Positions 35,730-44,073 of a DNA stretch of 64,000 bases are shown here, piece by piece (position 1 is the first letter of the stretch; every line of letters starts with the position of its first letter). Location of the stretch: the NCBI RefSeq assembly GCF_022549695.1, contig NZ_JAKZGS010000001.1, positions 511,815 to 575,814 on the forward strand, given 5' to 3'. Under the pieces are notes generated by a model. The model was not told where the DNA came from, did not search any database, and was given only the letters and a program-made list of their open reading frames with translations. The position numbers and the translations under genes are program-made. Source of the stretch: Belliella calami (lineage in GTDB: Bacteria; Bacteroidota; Bacteroidia; Cytophagales; Cyclobacteriaceae).

Positions 35730-36551
35730 TCATTGGATATTTAGAGAGGGAATAGGGCCAAGTTGGGAGATTACGTTGGAAGCAGGGTTGTAATTCTTCC
35801 CAAAGGAATAGATCAAACTAAAGCTAAACATCCAGTCCGAAGTGTCGGGAAAATCAGTTTTAAAAGATTTATTAGTCAACATCTGAATGGCAACAGGAAA
35901 ATCATTTCTTGTCAATGCAATTATAGATGAAGTGAAAAGGCCTTCAGTTTTGTCTATGTTGAGGTAGTATATTTGGGGATTGAATCGGAGATAATAATTT
36001 TCTGACAAATTGATTTTTCTGAAATTTGCATTCAGGGTTAGGAAGTGCATTCTTTTGGATGAACTTTCCGCAAAACCATTCCCATTAAGGTAATATAGGC
36101 CTATGCTGGTATTTGGAGTGAAAAAATAATTGGGAACCAATTCTCCGGCAAGATAACGTTCAGTTGTAATGACTTCAGATGGCGGTGCTCCATTGATAGA
36201 TAGCATTTGCGGTTGAAACAAAAGTCCGGGGTGAGCTCCAACATTCAACTTAAACTTTTCTCCTTGAAGTAGCTTGTATCTTCCCCAAAGCAATATCGTC
36301 CATGGCTTTCCTTCCAATGAGAAATGAAATTCGGGTTCAAATGTAAACCGATTGCCAACATTCAACATCAAAAAGCCTGCAGGTTTATTGAGAGAAAATG
36401 TCGGCAAAAGTGCAATACCGTTATTGGTTAAACCAAATGAACCCCCGAAATAAGTCGATTTGTTGCTTTCTTCTTGTGCTTTGCAGTCAAGGAAATACAA
36501 AGAAAAAAGAAGGACTAAACAAATTCTATATTTTAGGTTGCTAAGACTCAT
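35730..36551 (-). CDS. Outer-membrane beta-barrel-like protein
   Basis: 273 residues. A signal peptide (CLVLLFSLYFLDCKAQ) is followed by alternating amphipathic strands (STYFGGSFGLTNNGIALLPT; FLMLNVGNRFTFEPEFHFSL; WMFSFSLIYSFGKNY). No conserved enzymatic motif. The layout suggests a 10-12 strand barrel of the kind placed in Bacteroidota outer membranes, but with a non-standard C-terminus (PIPSLNIQ) instead of a terminal aromatic. It stands alone on the minus strand. Confidence 0.65.
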   Translation of the reverse strand: MSLSNLKYRICLVLLFSLYFLDCKAQEESNKSTYFGGSFGLTNNGIALLPTFSLNKPAGFLMLNVGNRFTFEPEFHFSLEGKPWTILLWGRYKLLQGEKFKLNVGAHPGLLFQPQMLSINGAPPSEVITTERYLAGELVPNYFFTPNTSIGLYYLNGNGFAESSSKRMHFLTLNANFRKINLSENYYLRFNPQIYYLNIDKTEGLFTSSIIALTRNDFPVAIQMLTNKSFKTDFPDTSDWMFSFSLIYSFGKNYNPASNVISQLGPIPSLNIQ

Positions 36552-36821
36552 GATAATGTATTCATATGTCAGTAAATTTGAGTTAATAGAGTTTGAGAAG
36601 AGATGACTATAGCAGTGTAATTGATGGGCAGTTCACTAATTGGAAGAAATCAAAATCGACTCCCCACACGAGATGAAAAAGCTTATCCATCTTTTTTATA
36701 TAACCTAACCTAAAAAATCCCTTTACTATCAATTGAAATCCCTCTACTTATGACTGGACAGAACTTGCTCAAACTCCCAGCTCCTGAGAAATAGAATGTT
36801 TTCAGGCATTTAGAAACCAAT

Positions 36822-37319
36822 TTATTTATTAAGGCCTAACAATGCTGAATTCTTATCCATTTCAAAAGTAACCGTCACATTACCTGTTCCCAATGCATTT
36901 CTTAACCCTGAAGGATCATCTATTTTCCCCATTCGGGTATAGCTGTATGAAGTATTCAAGCCCTCGTAAAAGAGCACAACCGTATTGGAACCGTAAAGCA
37001 TCAAATCACCGGGATGAATAGTTCCGGGATTTGAGGCGTTGGTAGGAAGGTTTTCCGGAAGGCGGACATACTTTTCATTCCTGTTCAGTTCAATCATTTC
37101 TACAGTCATCGGAAGCATCTCCTTGAATGCCATTGCGGAATTATTGTCCAAAAGGGTAGCCGTAAAGGTTTGTGAATTGACCGTTATTTTGATTTTTCCG
37201 TTAGCCATTGGTGTTTTATTCTCCATGTTGATATTGTCATCGTCTTGGTTGCAAGAGGACGCACCACTGACAAGAAATGAAACAAATACCAACATCATTG
37301 AAAATGAACGTTTCATCAC
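36822..37319 (-). CDS. Cyclophilin-like-fold lipoprotein
   Basis: 165 residues. The signal carries a likely lipobox in VSGASSC (Cys 23). The mature part has the pattern of the cyclophilin-like family (PF18050): IKITVNSQTFTATLLDNNSA, AFKEMLPMTVEMIELNRNEK, LPTNASNPGTIHPGDLMLYG, FYEGLNTSYSYTRMGKIDD. These proteins share the fold but lack the peptidyl-prolyl isomerase active site; ligand unknown. It ends the minus-strand cluster headed by the acetyltransferase gene, 7 bp after the hydrolase gene. Confidence 0.8.
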   Translation of the reverse strand: MMKRSFSMMLVFVSFLVSGASSCNQDDDNINMENKTPMANGKIKITVNSQTFTATLLDNNSAMAFKEMLPMTVEMIELNRNEKYVRLPENLPTNASNPGTIHPGDLMLYGSNTVVLFYEGLNTSYSYTRMGKIDDPSGLRNALGTGNVTVTFEMDKNSALLGLNK

Positions 37320-37326
37320 CCTGTTG

Positions 37327-38397
37327 TTATTTTAAATGTTCTTTGAAAAACTTTTCTAATTTATCAAAAGGAATGACTTCTATTTTATCATATAGATCCA
37401 CGTGAACTGCGTCAGGGATAATCATCAATTCCTTTGGCTCGGCTGCTGCTTTAAAGGCATCTTCGCTAAAGTAACGGGAGTGTGCATCTTCTCCTGCAAT
37501 TAAAAACACCGGTCTTGGTGAAATTTCATTTATGTAGGTCAGCAATGGCATATTCATAAACGGTAAGGGGGTTGTCGCTGTCCAGGCACCATTTGAGTTT
37601 AATGAATTCGGATGAAAACCACGGGAGGTTTTGTAATAATCGAAGTACTCTTTTACAAATTTGGGTTCATTTCCCTGCAATTTGTCAGGAAGGTTATTTG
37701 AGGATGGAGCAAACGTTCCATTTTCCGCATCCTTCCATCGTTGTTCACCCATTTGCTCTAACAATTGAGTGCGTTGCTCGGGTGTGATGGCATCAAAATA
37801 ACCATTTGCATTTACCCTACTCATATCGTACATACTTGTGGTGGCCACCGCTTTTACACGTTTGTCCACGGCTGTAGCGTTTAGGGCAAAACCTGCAAAT
37901 CCGCAGATACCAATGATGCCTATTCTATTCCTGTCAATATTTTCTTGAATTCCGAGAAAATCTACTGCCGCACTGAAATCTTCTGTGTTTATATCCGGCG
38001 ATGCAACGTTTCGGGGTTCTCCACCGCTCTCGCCTGTATAGGAGGGGTCAAACGCAAGGACTGCAAAACCACGTTCTGCCATTTGGTTGGCATACAAACC
38101 TGAGGATTGTTCTTTTACCGCACCGAAAGGCCCGCTAATTGCCAATGCCGACAAATTATTGCCACCATCTTTTGGAAGGTATAAATCGCCAGTAAGTTCA
38201 ATTCCGTATCGGTTTTTGAAGGTAACTTTTTTACGTGTTACTTTATCACTTAATTGGAAAGTGTATTTTGCTGATGGCTCTGAAACTGCTGATGTAGCTG
38301 GTTCCATTGTTGTTTCTAAGATTATTTGACTTGACTTTTCCTCACCATACGACATGCCTAATGTTGCGAGTGCCAGGATTACTATTAAATTTTTCAT
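37327..38397 (-). CDS. Exported dienelactone-hydrolase-like alpha/beta hydrolase
   Basis: 356 residues from the ATG giving the signal NLIVILALATLGMSYG; the frame runs 36 codons upstream but that part lies over the SDR remnant in another frame. The fold is clear: YGIELTGDLYLPKDGG, ISGPFGAVKEQSSGLYANQM, FDPSYTGESGGEPRN, nucleophile elbow GICGFAG near 199 with Cys in place of Ser, acid near AGEDAHSRY, and His in IPDAVHVDLYD. Cys nucleophiles are typical of dienelactone hydrolases. Substrate unknown. Co-transcribed with the cyclophilin-like gene. Confidence 0.8.
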   Translation of the reverse strand: MKNLIVILALATLGMSYGEEKSSQIILETTMEPATSAVSEPSAKYTFQLSDKVTRKKVTFKNRYGIELTGDLYLPKDGGNNLSALAISGPFGAVKEQSSGLYANQMAERGFAVLAFDPSYTGESGGEPRNVASPDINTEDFSAAVDFLGIQENIDRNRIGIIGICGFAGFALNATAVDKRVKAVATTSMYDMSRVNANGYFDAITPEQRTQLLEQMGEQRWKDAENGTFAPSSNNLPDKLQGNEPKFVKEYFDYYKTSRGFHPNSLNSNGAWTATTPLPFMNMPLLTYINEISPRPVFLIAGEDAHSRYFSEDAFKAAAEPKELMIIPDAVHVDLYDKIEVIPFDKLEKFFKEHLK

Positions 38398-38416
38398 AGC
38401 TATTCTATTTTTGAGA

Positions 38417-38936
38417 TTAAAGCTCTTGAGCAGTAGGCCGGAAGATAACTTCATTGATATCCACATCTTCTGGCTGGCTGATGGCAAACGCAACGACTCG
38501 CGCAAAACTGTCAGGGCTTATTCCTACTTCTCCCACATAATCTTTGTTTGCCTGCTGGACATCCGACTCGGTAATATGTTCCAAGTGAGTGCCCTGTATT
38601 GTAACCTTTGGGTTTCCAAGGCTTCAACAAATTGCTCTTTCGACTCCACTACTGCGTTCGCATGTGTGAAGGTAAGGTCATCGGTCATCATGGAAGCTAC
38701 AGTATTTGCATCTCCATTGAGCGTGGCCTGCCTACGTTTTTCATGAGCGGCTAAAACCTCTTGATGTGCATCATCTGTTTGACCGTTAGTTGTACATGAC
38801 CATAAGGTTTCTAAGCAAGGTATTTTGCCATTAGCGCTGTACCAATCCTGCACAATTTTAAATTCGCTGCTTTTAAAAAGCCTCTTCGCATAAGAGGGGT
38901 TGTTTTTATACTTTCTAGCTGGTTTTGCATGGTCAT
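38417..38936 (-). pseudogene. Broken NTF2-like (Tat-signal) gene fused to the 3' end of an SDR gene
   Basis: Three pieces in different frames. First, a start reading MTMQNQLESIKTTPLMRRGF then LKAANLKL, a twin-arginine-like signal, stops early. Second, in another frame, QTDDAHQEVLAAHEKRRQAT and DANTVASMMTDDLTFTHANA, the N-terminal half of a DUF4440/SnoaL-type protein. Third, from about 38587 in yet another frame, HLEHITESDVQQANKDYVGE to FARVVAFAISQPEDVDINEV and FRPTAQEL, the end of a YdfG-like short-chain dehydrogenase. A deletion has joined the two genes, and a frameshift separates signal and domain. Confidence 0.65.
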
Positions 38937-38976
38937 TTTTTTTGTAGAATTTCTTTAATCTAGTTTTTCAAAGAAA

Positions 38977-39474
38977 CTAGCTCTTCTTGTTGTATTCCTC
39001 ATCCGTCACGGCTTCCATCCATTCTACAATCCCCTGTTCCGTATTGGGAATAATATAAAGTTGCTGTACTCCTACATCAGGACTTGCCCCGTGCCAATGC
39101 CGGATATTAGGGGGGAACTTTACCACATCTCCCTTTTTCATGACTTCAATGGGTTGTCCTTCAATCTGAAAATAGCCAATACCATCAGTAATAATCAAAA
39201 TCTGTCCGGATGGGTGGGTATGCCAATTGCTCCTCGCACCGGGTTCAAAGTACACATTGCCAGCAAGTGTAGTATAAATGGAATCTGCTTCCAGCAGGCT
39301 TGTGGGATAGGCATCCCCGGTAAACCATTCCGCTGAACCTTTTTCACCTATTGGAAAAATGTTATTCAATGCAGTTTCGTCCTGTTCCATATTGTTTTGT
39401 TTTTTATTCTTGGAATTACAGCCCTGCCATATAAATAAAAGGATGACAGCTGCGAGTATTTTTGTGGTTTTCAT
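38977..39474 (-). CDS. Cupin-domain lipoprotein
   Basis: 165 residues from the ATG giving MKTTKILAAVILLFIWQGC (lipobox WQGC, Cys 19); the longer frame lies inside the acetyltransferase gene. The cupin motif 1 is WHTHPSGQILIITDGIGYFQ near 95 and motif 2 FPPNIRHWHG near 130, supplying His ligands for a metal. It resembles the small manganese cupins annotated as (R)-mandelonitrile-lyase-like. Periplasmic or outer-membrane location is inferred from the lipobox. It lies 10 bp after the acetyltransferase stop, so same transcript. Confidence 0.8.
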   Translation of the reverse strand: MKTTKILAAVILLFIWQGCNSKNKKQNNMEQDETALNNIFPIGEKGSAEWFTGDAYPTSLLEADSIYTTLAGNVYFEPGARSNWHTHPSGQILIITDGIGYFQIEGQPIEVMKKGDVVKFPPNIRHWHGASPDVGVQQLYIIPNTEQGIVEWMEAVTDEEYNKKS

Positions 39475-39484
39475 TGTGCATGTT

Positions 39485-40045
39485 TTAAATTCCCTTGATG
39501 ATTTTTGCAGGAGTACCTCCCACGATAACATTGTCGGGAACGTCTTTAGAAACAACAGAACCCGCTGCAACCACCGAGTTTTCGCCAACGGTTACCCCTT
39601 GTAAAATAGTTGCTCCTGCACCAATCCACGCATTCTTCTTTATGTGTATTGCTTTGGGAATCAATGCGTGTCGGTTTTCAGGATCTATCGGATGACTTTC
39701 GGATAGCAGGCTTACGTTGGGAGCTAGAAGTACACATTCATCTATGGTAATACCCCCCAAGTCCAGAAAAGTGCAACCGAAATTTATAAAAACGTTTTTA
39801 CCAATTTTGGTATGCTTGCCGTAATTGATGTACAAGGGGGTAAACACGTCAACGCTTTCATCAATTTCTGAACCTGTGATTTGGCTCAGTAAATCCCTGA
39901 TTTCTTTAGGATCTGTAGCATGGTTCATCTGCACCAGCAATTTTCTGGTGACATATGACTCCTCGAGCATTCTGTAGGCCTGAGGATCGCTAGGCAGAAT
40001 GGTTTCTCCCTTTTTCAATCGTTCAAAAATATCTGTTGTTTGCAT
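39485..40045 (-). CDS. Maltose/galactoside-type O-acetyltransferase (left-handed beta-helix)
   Basis: 186 residues, normal size. The N-terminal MAT cap (QAYRMLEESYVTRKLLVQMN) is followed by the beta-helix with hexapeptide repeats: YGKHTKIGKNVFINFGCTFL, IDECVLLAPNVSLLSESHPI (catalytic His at the end), IHIKKNAWIGAGATILQGV, and VVAAGSVVSKDVPDNVIVGG then TPAKIIK. It transfers acetyl from acetyl-CoA to a sugar or similar hydroxyl. First gene of the cluster opposite the AraC regulator. Confidence 0.88.
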   Translation of the reverse strand: MQTTDIFERLKKGETILPSDPQAYRMLEESYVTRKLLVQMNHATDPKEIRDLLSQITGSEIDESVDVFTPLYINYGKHTKIGKNVFINFGCTFLDLGGITIDECVLLAPNVSLLSESHPIDPENRHALIPKAIHIKKNAWIGAGATILQGVTVGENSVVAAGSVVSKDVPDNVIVGGTPAKIIKGI

Positions 40046-40062
40046 TGCATTATTATTTAATG

Positions 40063-40136
40063 CAAAGGTAGCTGCAAAACAGAAGCATTATGTTACATTA
40101 ATGTCGCAATAAATGTCAAATATCACTTATATTTGA
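40063..40136. promoter_or_regulatory. Divergent promoter region with 8-bp inverted repeat
   Basis: Minus strand: TACCTTTG (reverse complement of 40063-40070) fits the -7 TAnnTTTG element for the acetyltransferase gene. Plus strand: TATATTTG at 40128-40135 fits the -7 for the AraC gene. TCAAATAT (40116-40123) and ATATTTGA (40129-40136) form a perfect inverted repeat overlapping the latter, a candidate AraC-protein site. The -33 elements are weak on both strands, as expected for activator-dependent promoters. Confidence 0.5.
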
Positions 40137-40154
40137 TAGTTGCTTCTTATCTGA

Positions 40155-40976
40155 ATGAATATGTCAGTAAATCAAAAAGTTATACTTCACAAAACAGCGT
40201 CAAAGGCTCAGTTTCCCGATGAATTTCAAACCCGCTTCCACACGCATATTTACTGCCAAAGTGGAACTGTAAAGTTTGTGTTCAACGACAAGCAATACCA
40301 GGGTAAAAAAGGAGAATTTATTTTTTGGCTCGCAGGTCTTCGTGTTTCGGATTTGTCTTTTTCAGCCAATTTTAAGGCAACAATGTTATTTGTGGACAGT
40401 GATTTATTGACATCGAATTTGCCAAGTGCGAATGTGAGTATTGATAGCTACATACATTCCAAAGAAAATCCGATTTTACACCCTGAAAAAAAAGACAAAG
40501 AGAAAATCTTAAAAAATTTCCAGTTGCTGTACGATAAATCACAGGAAACAAACCATCGCTTTTACGAAGAAATGTTGAAACTCCAAATGCAACTTTTCCT
40601 TTTGGAAATGTGGCATATTTTTGAAGATGAGCTTGACAGACGTAAACGTAGTTTGCAAAGCGGAACACTTTACGAGCAGTTTATGCAGTTAGTACAGGAG
40701 CATTGTATGAAAGAGCGTGAAGTACGGTTTTACAGCGATAAGCTGAACATTACACCAAAGTATCTTAATTATATTTGTAAAGTCAATACGCAGATTACCG
40801 CTTCGGAATGGATACAACGATATACCAAAGAGCGAATCATGTTTTTGTTGCAAAACAAGAACCTGAATATTTCTGAAATTGCCGATGAAATGGATTTTTC
40901 GAGCCGTTCGTTCTTCACCCGCTATGTAAAGAAACTACTGGGAGTTACTCCGAAAGAATATCGTGAACGGATATAA
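40155..40976 (+). CDS. AraC-family transcriptional regulator
   Basis: 273 residues. The N-terminal cupin-like sensor contains FQTRFHTHIYCQSGTVKFVF near 20-40. The C-terminal DNA-binding part has both HTHs: YSDKLNITPKYLNYICKVN near 195-215 and ISEIADEMDFSSRSFFTRYV near 240, closing with the family end KLLGVTPKEYRERI. It is transcribed divergently from the acetyltransferase/cupin/hydrolase cluster and is the likely activator of that cluster. The inducer is unknown. Confidence 0.9.
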   Translation: MNMSVNQKVILHKTASKAQFPDEFQTRFHTHIYCQSGTVKFVFNDKQYQGKKGEFIFWLAGLRVSDLSFSANFKATMLFVDSDLLTSNLPSANVSIDSYIHSKENPILHPEKKDKEKILKNFQLLYDKSQETNHRFYEEMLKLQMQLFLLEMWHIFEDELDRRKRSLQSGTLYEQFMQLVQEHCMKEREVRFYSDKLNITPKYLNYICKVNTQITASEWIQRYTKERIMFLLQNKNLNISEIADEMDFSSRSFFTRYVKKLLGVTPKEYRERI

Positions 40977-41032
40977 AAAGACTTACAAGATTTTTTTTGA
41001 GCATTGGCTAGAATTTTGGCGAATATTTGAAT

Positions 41033-41383
41033 TCAAAAAAACGCCAGTAAATTAAACCACTGGTAAATATTGGGGATTTTGAGAGAAGGAAAATTTGGCT
41101 CTTTTATTGGGGATTCAGAGTGAGCAGTTGGTATTCCTTTTACAATTGATCCAGGTTGTGTAGGGAATACATATCTAAGACCATAGATTAGAAATTCTAT
41201 GAAGGAATTAATATTTGCTTTTCGCTTTTTTGAATCAATCAGGCCCGCAATTTTGCATCTATTCAATGCCTCTGATATTTCAGACGGACTGATTTTTAAT
41301 GGTTGAGCTAAATCGGCGTTATACCAATCATCATGCTTTAAGGCTACGATTTTCAACAAAACTACGATATCTTGGGGACGCAT
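41033..41383 (-). pseudogene. Truncated winged-helix DNA-binding protein
   Basis: Start at the ATG giving MRPQDIVVLLKIVALKHDDW; the frame is open 20 codons upstream. The HTH NADLAQPLKISPSEISEALN then RCKIAGLIDSKKRKANINSF and LIYGLRYVFPTQPGSIVKGI, PTAHSESP is a recognisable small winged-helix family whose full members run to about 220 residues. Here the frame departs after PTAHSESP into an unrelated tail (YQWFNLLAFF) and stops at about 116 codons. Relatives are often paired with a second defence or toxin gene; none is intact here. Confidence 0.55.
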
Positions 41384-41647
41384 CCCATTATGCTTTTTCC
41401 TACTTAATACTACTATTTGCGATTCGCGAATTACGAATATCAAAATATATAAATTTAAACTGAGAAAAGCTTCTTCGAAAAGAATTCAATTGTTGTCAAT
41501 TACCCCTCTGATTAATTTCTACTTGCCGATAACCTAGGTATTGCCAAAATCACCTCTCTTTCTTTAACCTCAAATCATAAACCTCTGTAAAGTTCTTATC
41601 AACTTCCTGTCTATGGATATATCTCCTTTTCCTTAGAAAAACCGATT

Positions 41648-41926
41648 TTAATTCAATCCCCTACCTTCTTCGATGGCTTCGGTTTTTGATATAAAACAGT
41701 GGGACTTGACATCAATCTCCTTCATAAATTCCTTAAGGGATATCCAATCTTCTTTTGCTGAACTATAGGACTGGATTTGGTTTTAGAGCTTCTCCTCTAA
41801 AGCCCAAAATTTCTTTTCGAACCAATCATTTGAACTTGGGGTAAATAGGATGTATTCTAATTGTTCCAAATAGCTTGGGTATTTATCCGATGGACAAAAT
41901 GAAAAAATACTTAACGTGTTTTTCAT
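41648..41926 (-). pseudogene. Small gene interrupted by an in-frame stop
   Basis: From an ATG at 41926 the frame reads MKNTLSIFSFCPSDKYPSYL, EQLEYILFTPSSNDWFEKKF, WALEEKL, then TAA (41783-41785), then continues NQIQSYSSAKEDWISLKEFM and KEIDVKSHCFIS to a stop at 41648-41650. Both parts have protein-like composition and no frame change is needed, so a nonsense mutation is the simplest explanation. Family not recognised. Confidence 0.4.
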
Positions 41927-42114
41927 ACCTATTGACTTTTTTATTTCTCAAATTGTGATCTACCTTAATGCAATTGCAAACATTTCAGTCACCAAAATTG
42001 GAAGCTCCTACAGAACCCCCAATCAAGACATTTTTCTTTCATTTTTAAGAAGCTCACATTGAATAATATTGCAGGGATAATTCAAAGAAAAATAACTGAC
42101 TTTATTGAATTTTT

Positions 42115-42222
42115 ACGACACAATTTTGTCGCAATATTCTGTATCGCGACAATTATCATGACAAAACCCTATTATTGCGTCAATTGTTTATTAATTTTGT
42201 CGCAATATTAAAAATCACGACA
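42115..42222 (+). promoter_or_regulatory. Promoter/operator array of the Fic gene
   Basis: The 15-mer TTTTGTCGCAATATT occurs twice (42124-42138 and 42195-42209), 71 bp apart, each followed after 4 bp by an inverted partner (ATCGCGACAA; ATCACGACA). In the first copy TTGTCGC (42126-42132) and GCGACAA (42146-42152) are perfect inverted arms. The second copy overlaps a -7-like TAATTTTG (42192-42199) and its last arm runs into the ATG. A further half-site, ACGACA, is at 42115-42120. Autorepression is the natural reading. Confidence 0.65.
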
Positions 42223-43601
42223 TGGGAAACCAAAATGAACTGCGGATAATTGAAGAAACAATTGCCTCATCCTCCAATGGTTTAGGAATAGAGGAACTAC
42301 TTATCTTACTACCATTTCAAATTGAAAAAAGAACTCTTCAAAGAAGACTTTCAAGCCTTAAAGAAAAAAAACTTATACATATAAGTGGAGAAGCTCGATC
42401 CACAAGATACCATGCAAACATTGCTGAAAAAAATCATGATTCAAGTAAGATTAATTCAACAGAGGAAAACCTAGCGCCTATCCCTCTTTCAAAAGAAGGA
42501 AAGTCTATTTTAGCCTTGTTATCCCGTCCTGAAATCCAAAGAACACCAGTGGGGTATGAACGCTCATTTTTAGAAAACTATCGTCCAAATATTGACAGCT
42601 ATCTCAGTATCGAAGAAAAGCAAAAGCTAGCAGAATGGGGAAAAACGCATAATGATGAACAGCCCGCTGGAACTTATGCTCGTGAAATATTAAGCAGGCT
42701 TTTAATCGACCTTTCATGGAACTCTAGCCGTTTGGAAGGTAATACGTATTCCTTACTCGATACCGAATTGCTAATTCATGAGGGCCAGGTTGCAACCGAC
42801 AAATCTGCCAAAGAGACACAAATGATTCTCAATCACAAGGAGGCCATTGAGCTTTTGGTGGATTCATCAAATGAAGTGGATTTCAATCGATACACAATTC
42901 TCAACTTACATGCCTTACTTTCTAACAACTTACTTTCCAATCCAGCTGCCTCAGGAAGACTTCGAGTATTTGGGGTGGGAATAACAAATTCAGTTTTCAC
43001 TCCACTAGGAATACCACAATTAATTGAAGAGTTTTTTGATCTAATCCTAGAAAAAGCAAGACAGATAGAAAACCCATTTGAGCAGGCTTTTTTCATACTT
43101 GTACAACTCCCCTATTTGCAACCTTTTGATGATGTCAATAAGCGCGTTTCTAGATTGGCTGCAAACCTGCCATTTAACCGTCAAAATCTTGCCCCCCTTT
43201 CATTTATTGATGTTCCTGAAGAAAGTTATATCAAAGGGTTGCTTGGCATCTATGAATTAAATCGCATCGAGTTATTCAAAGATGTGTTTTTATGGGCTTA
43301 TCAGCGATCCGCATTACGCTATGCAGCGATCCGTCAATCAATTGGAGAACCCGATCCATTCCGAATGAAATATCGGGAAGAAATACGCGATACTGTAGCG
43401 AATATTGTCAGAAATGCGATTGGAAAAGCAGAAGCATCCAAGGTAGTTAATACAGAATCTCAAAAGCTTCCTATCGAAGATCAGTTGAAATTCAATGAGG
43501 TGGTTGCCATTGAGATTTTGGGACTTCATGAAGGGAATTTTGTACGCTATCGAATTAAACCTTCTGAGTTTACGGCATGGAAAAAGCACTGGGGATCTTA
43601 A
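42222..43601 (+). CDS. Fic-family protein with winged-helix N-terminus and non-canonical Fic motif
   Basis: 459 residues. Residues 1-65 form a winged helix (LGIEELLILLPFQIEKRTLQ then RRLSSLKEKKLIHISGEARS). An inhibitory-helix motif SSRLEGN lies near 168, so autoinhibition in cis is expected. The Fic core has FTPLGIPQLIEEFFDLI (flap region), then LPYLQPFDDVNKRVSRLAAN near 303. Canonical Fic is HxFxxGNGRxxR; here His is Gln and GNG is VNK, while PF, the Arg and the LAAN context are kept. The AMP-transfer chemistry may be lost or changed, or the protein may be mainly a regulator. Its upstream operator repeats fit self-regulation by the winged helix. Confidence 0.8.
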   Translation: MGNQNELRIIEETIASSSNGLGIEELLILLPFQIEKRTLQRRLSSLKEKKLIHISGEARSTRYHANIAEKNHDSSKINSTEENLAPIPLSKEGKSILALLSRPEIQRTPVGYERSFLENYRPNIDSYLSIEEKQKLAEWGKTHNDEQPAGTYAREILSRLLIDLSWNSSRLEGNTYSLLDTELLIHEGQVATDKSAKETQMILNHKEAIELLVDSSNEVDFNRYTILNLHALLSNNLLSNPAASGRLRVFGVGITNSVFTPLGIPQLIEEFFDLILEKARQIENPFEQAFFILVQLPYLQPFDDVNKRVSRLAANLPFNRQNLAPLSFIDVPEESYIKGLLGIYELNRIELFKDVFLWAYQRSALRYAAIRQSIGEPDPFRMKYREEIRDTVANIVRNAIGKAEASKVVNTESQKLPIEDQLKFNEVVAIEILGLHEGNFVRYRIKPSEFTAWKKHWGS

Positions 43602-43647
43602 AAAATTAATCGGAAAAATGAAAAATACAAATAGATTTTCAGCCATA

Positions 43648-43706
43648 CCTCCTATCCTAATGAATCGCTACATTTCAAATAAAAAAGAGAGGTTGATATG
43701 CCCCCT
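43648..43706 (+). pseudogene. Possible 3' remnant of a second radC-like gene
   Basis: The frame PPILMNRYISNKKERLI resembles the end of the RadC-like protein at 27836-28348 (HIILTEESYYSFADEGLI). The following DNA is also similar: 43687-43726 matches 28334-28373 at about four of five positions, including TTGATATG and CTCTTTTTGGTC. The stop codon TGA has become TGC. Weak but consistent at both protein and DNA level. Confidence 0.3.
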
Positions 43707-43726
43707 CTTTTTGGTCATTCGTTAAA

Positions 43727-44073
43727 TTTAATTTATGTAGGCTTCTTTTTTATATTCTAAAGATTGATACAAAAACACCTCCTTTCCTGCTAACTACGTT
43801 TCCAACTAATATTTTAACTCAAAGTAATTTGAAGTTACTGATTCATCATTTTTTATTTGACTTAAAATCCAGCTATTTTAACCCGACATCTCTGCTAGTT
43901 TTGCATTTGTTTAATTTTGCTTACTTCTTATGTGCTTAATAAAGAGACCGATGTGTGCAACACTGACTTTGTCGGACATTTTCGCATAATCTATGTTGGC
44001 TTTTCCCATCAATATAAGTTCTTAAGTAGCTTAATGCATGTATTTCCCAGCAAAATACAGTTTTCCGTTGTTC
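43727..44073. other. Intergenic, no gene seen
   Basis: About 350 bp between the radC-like remnant and the integrase remnant. AT-rich, without coding pattern or strong hairpin. Confidence 0.5.

Noticed and set aside
42115-42222. Repeats before the Fic gene as a CRISPR array
   Set aside because: Only two copies with inverted partners and overlap with promoter and start codon; operators fit better. No CRISPR array or cas gene is seen in the window.
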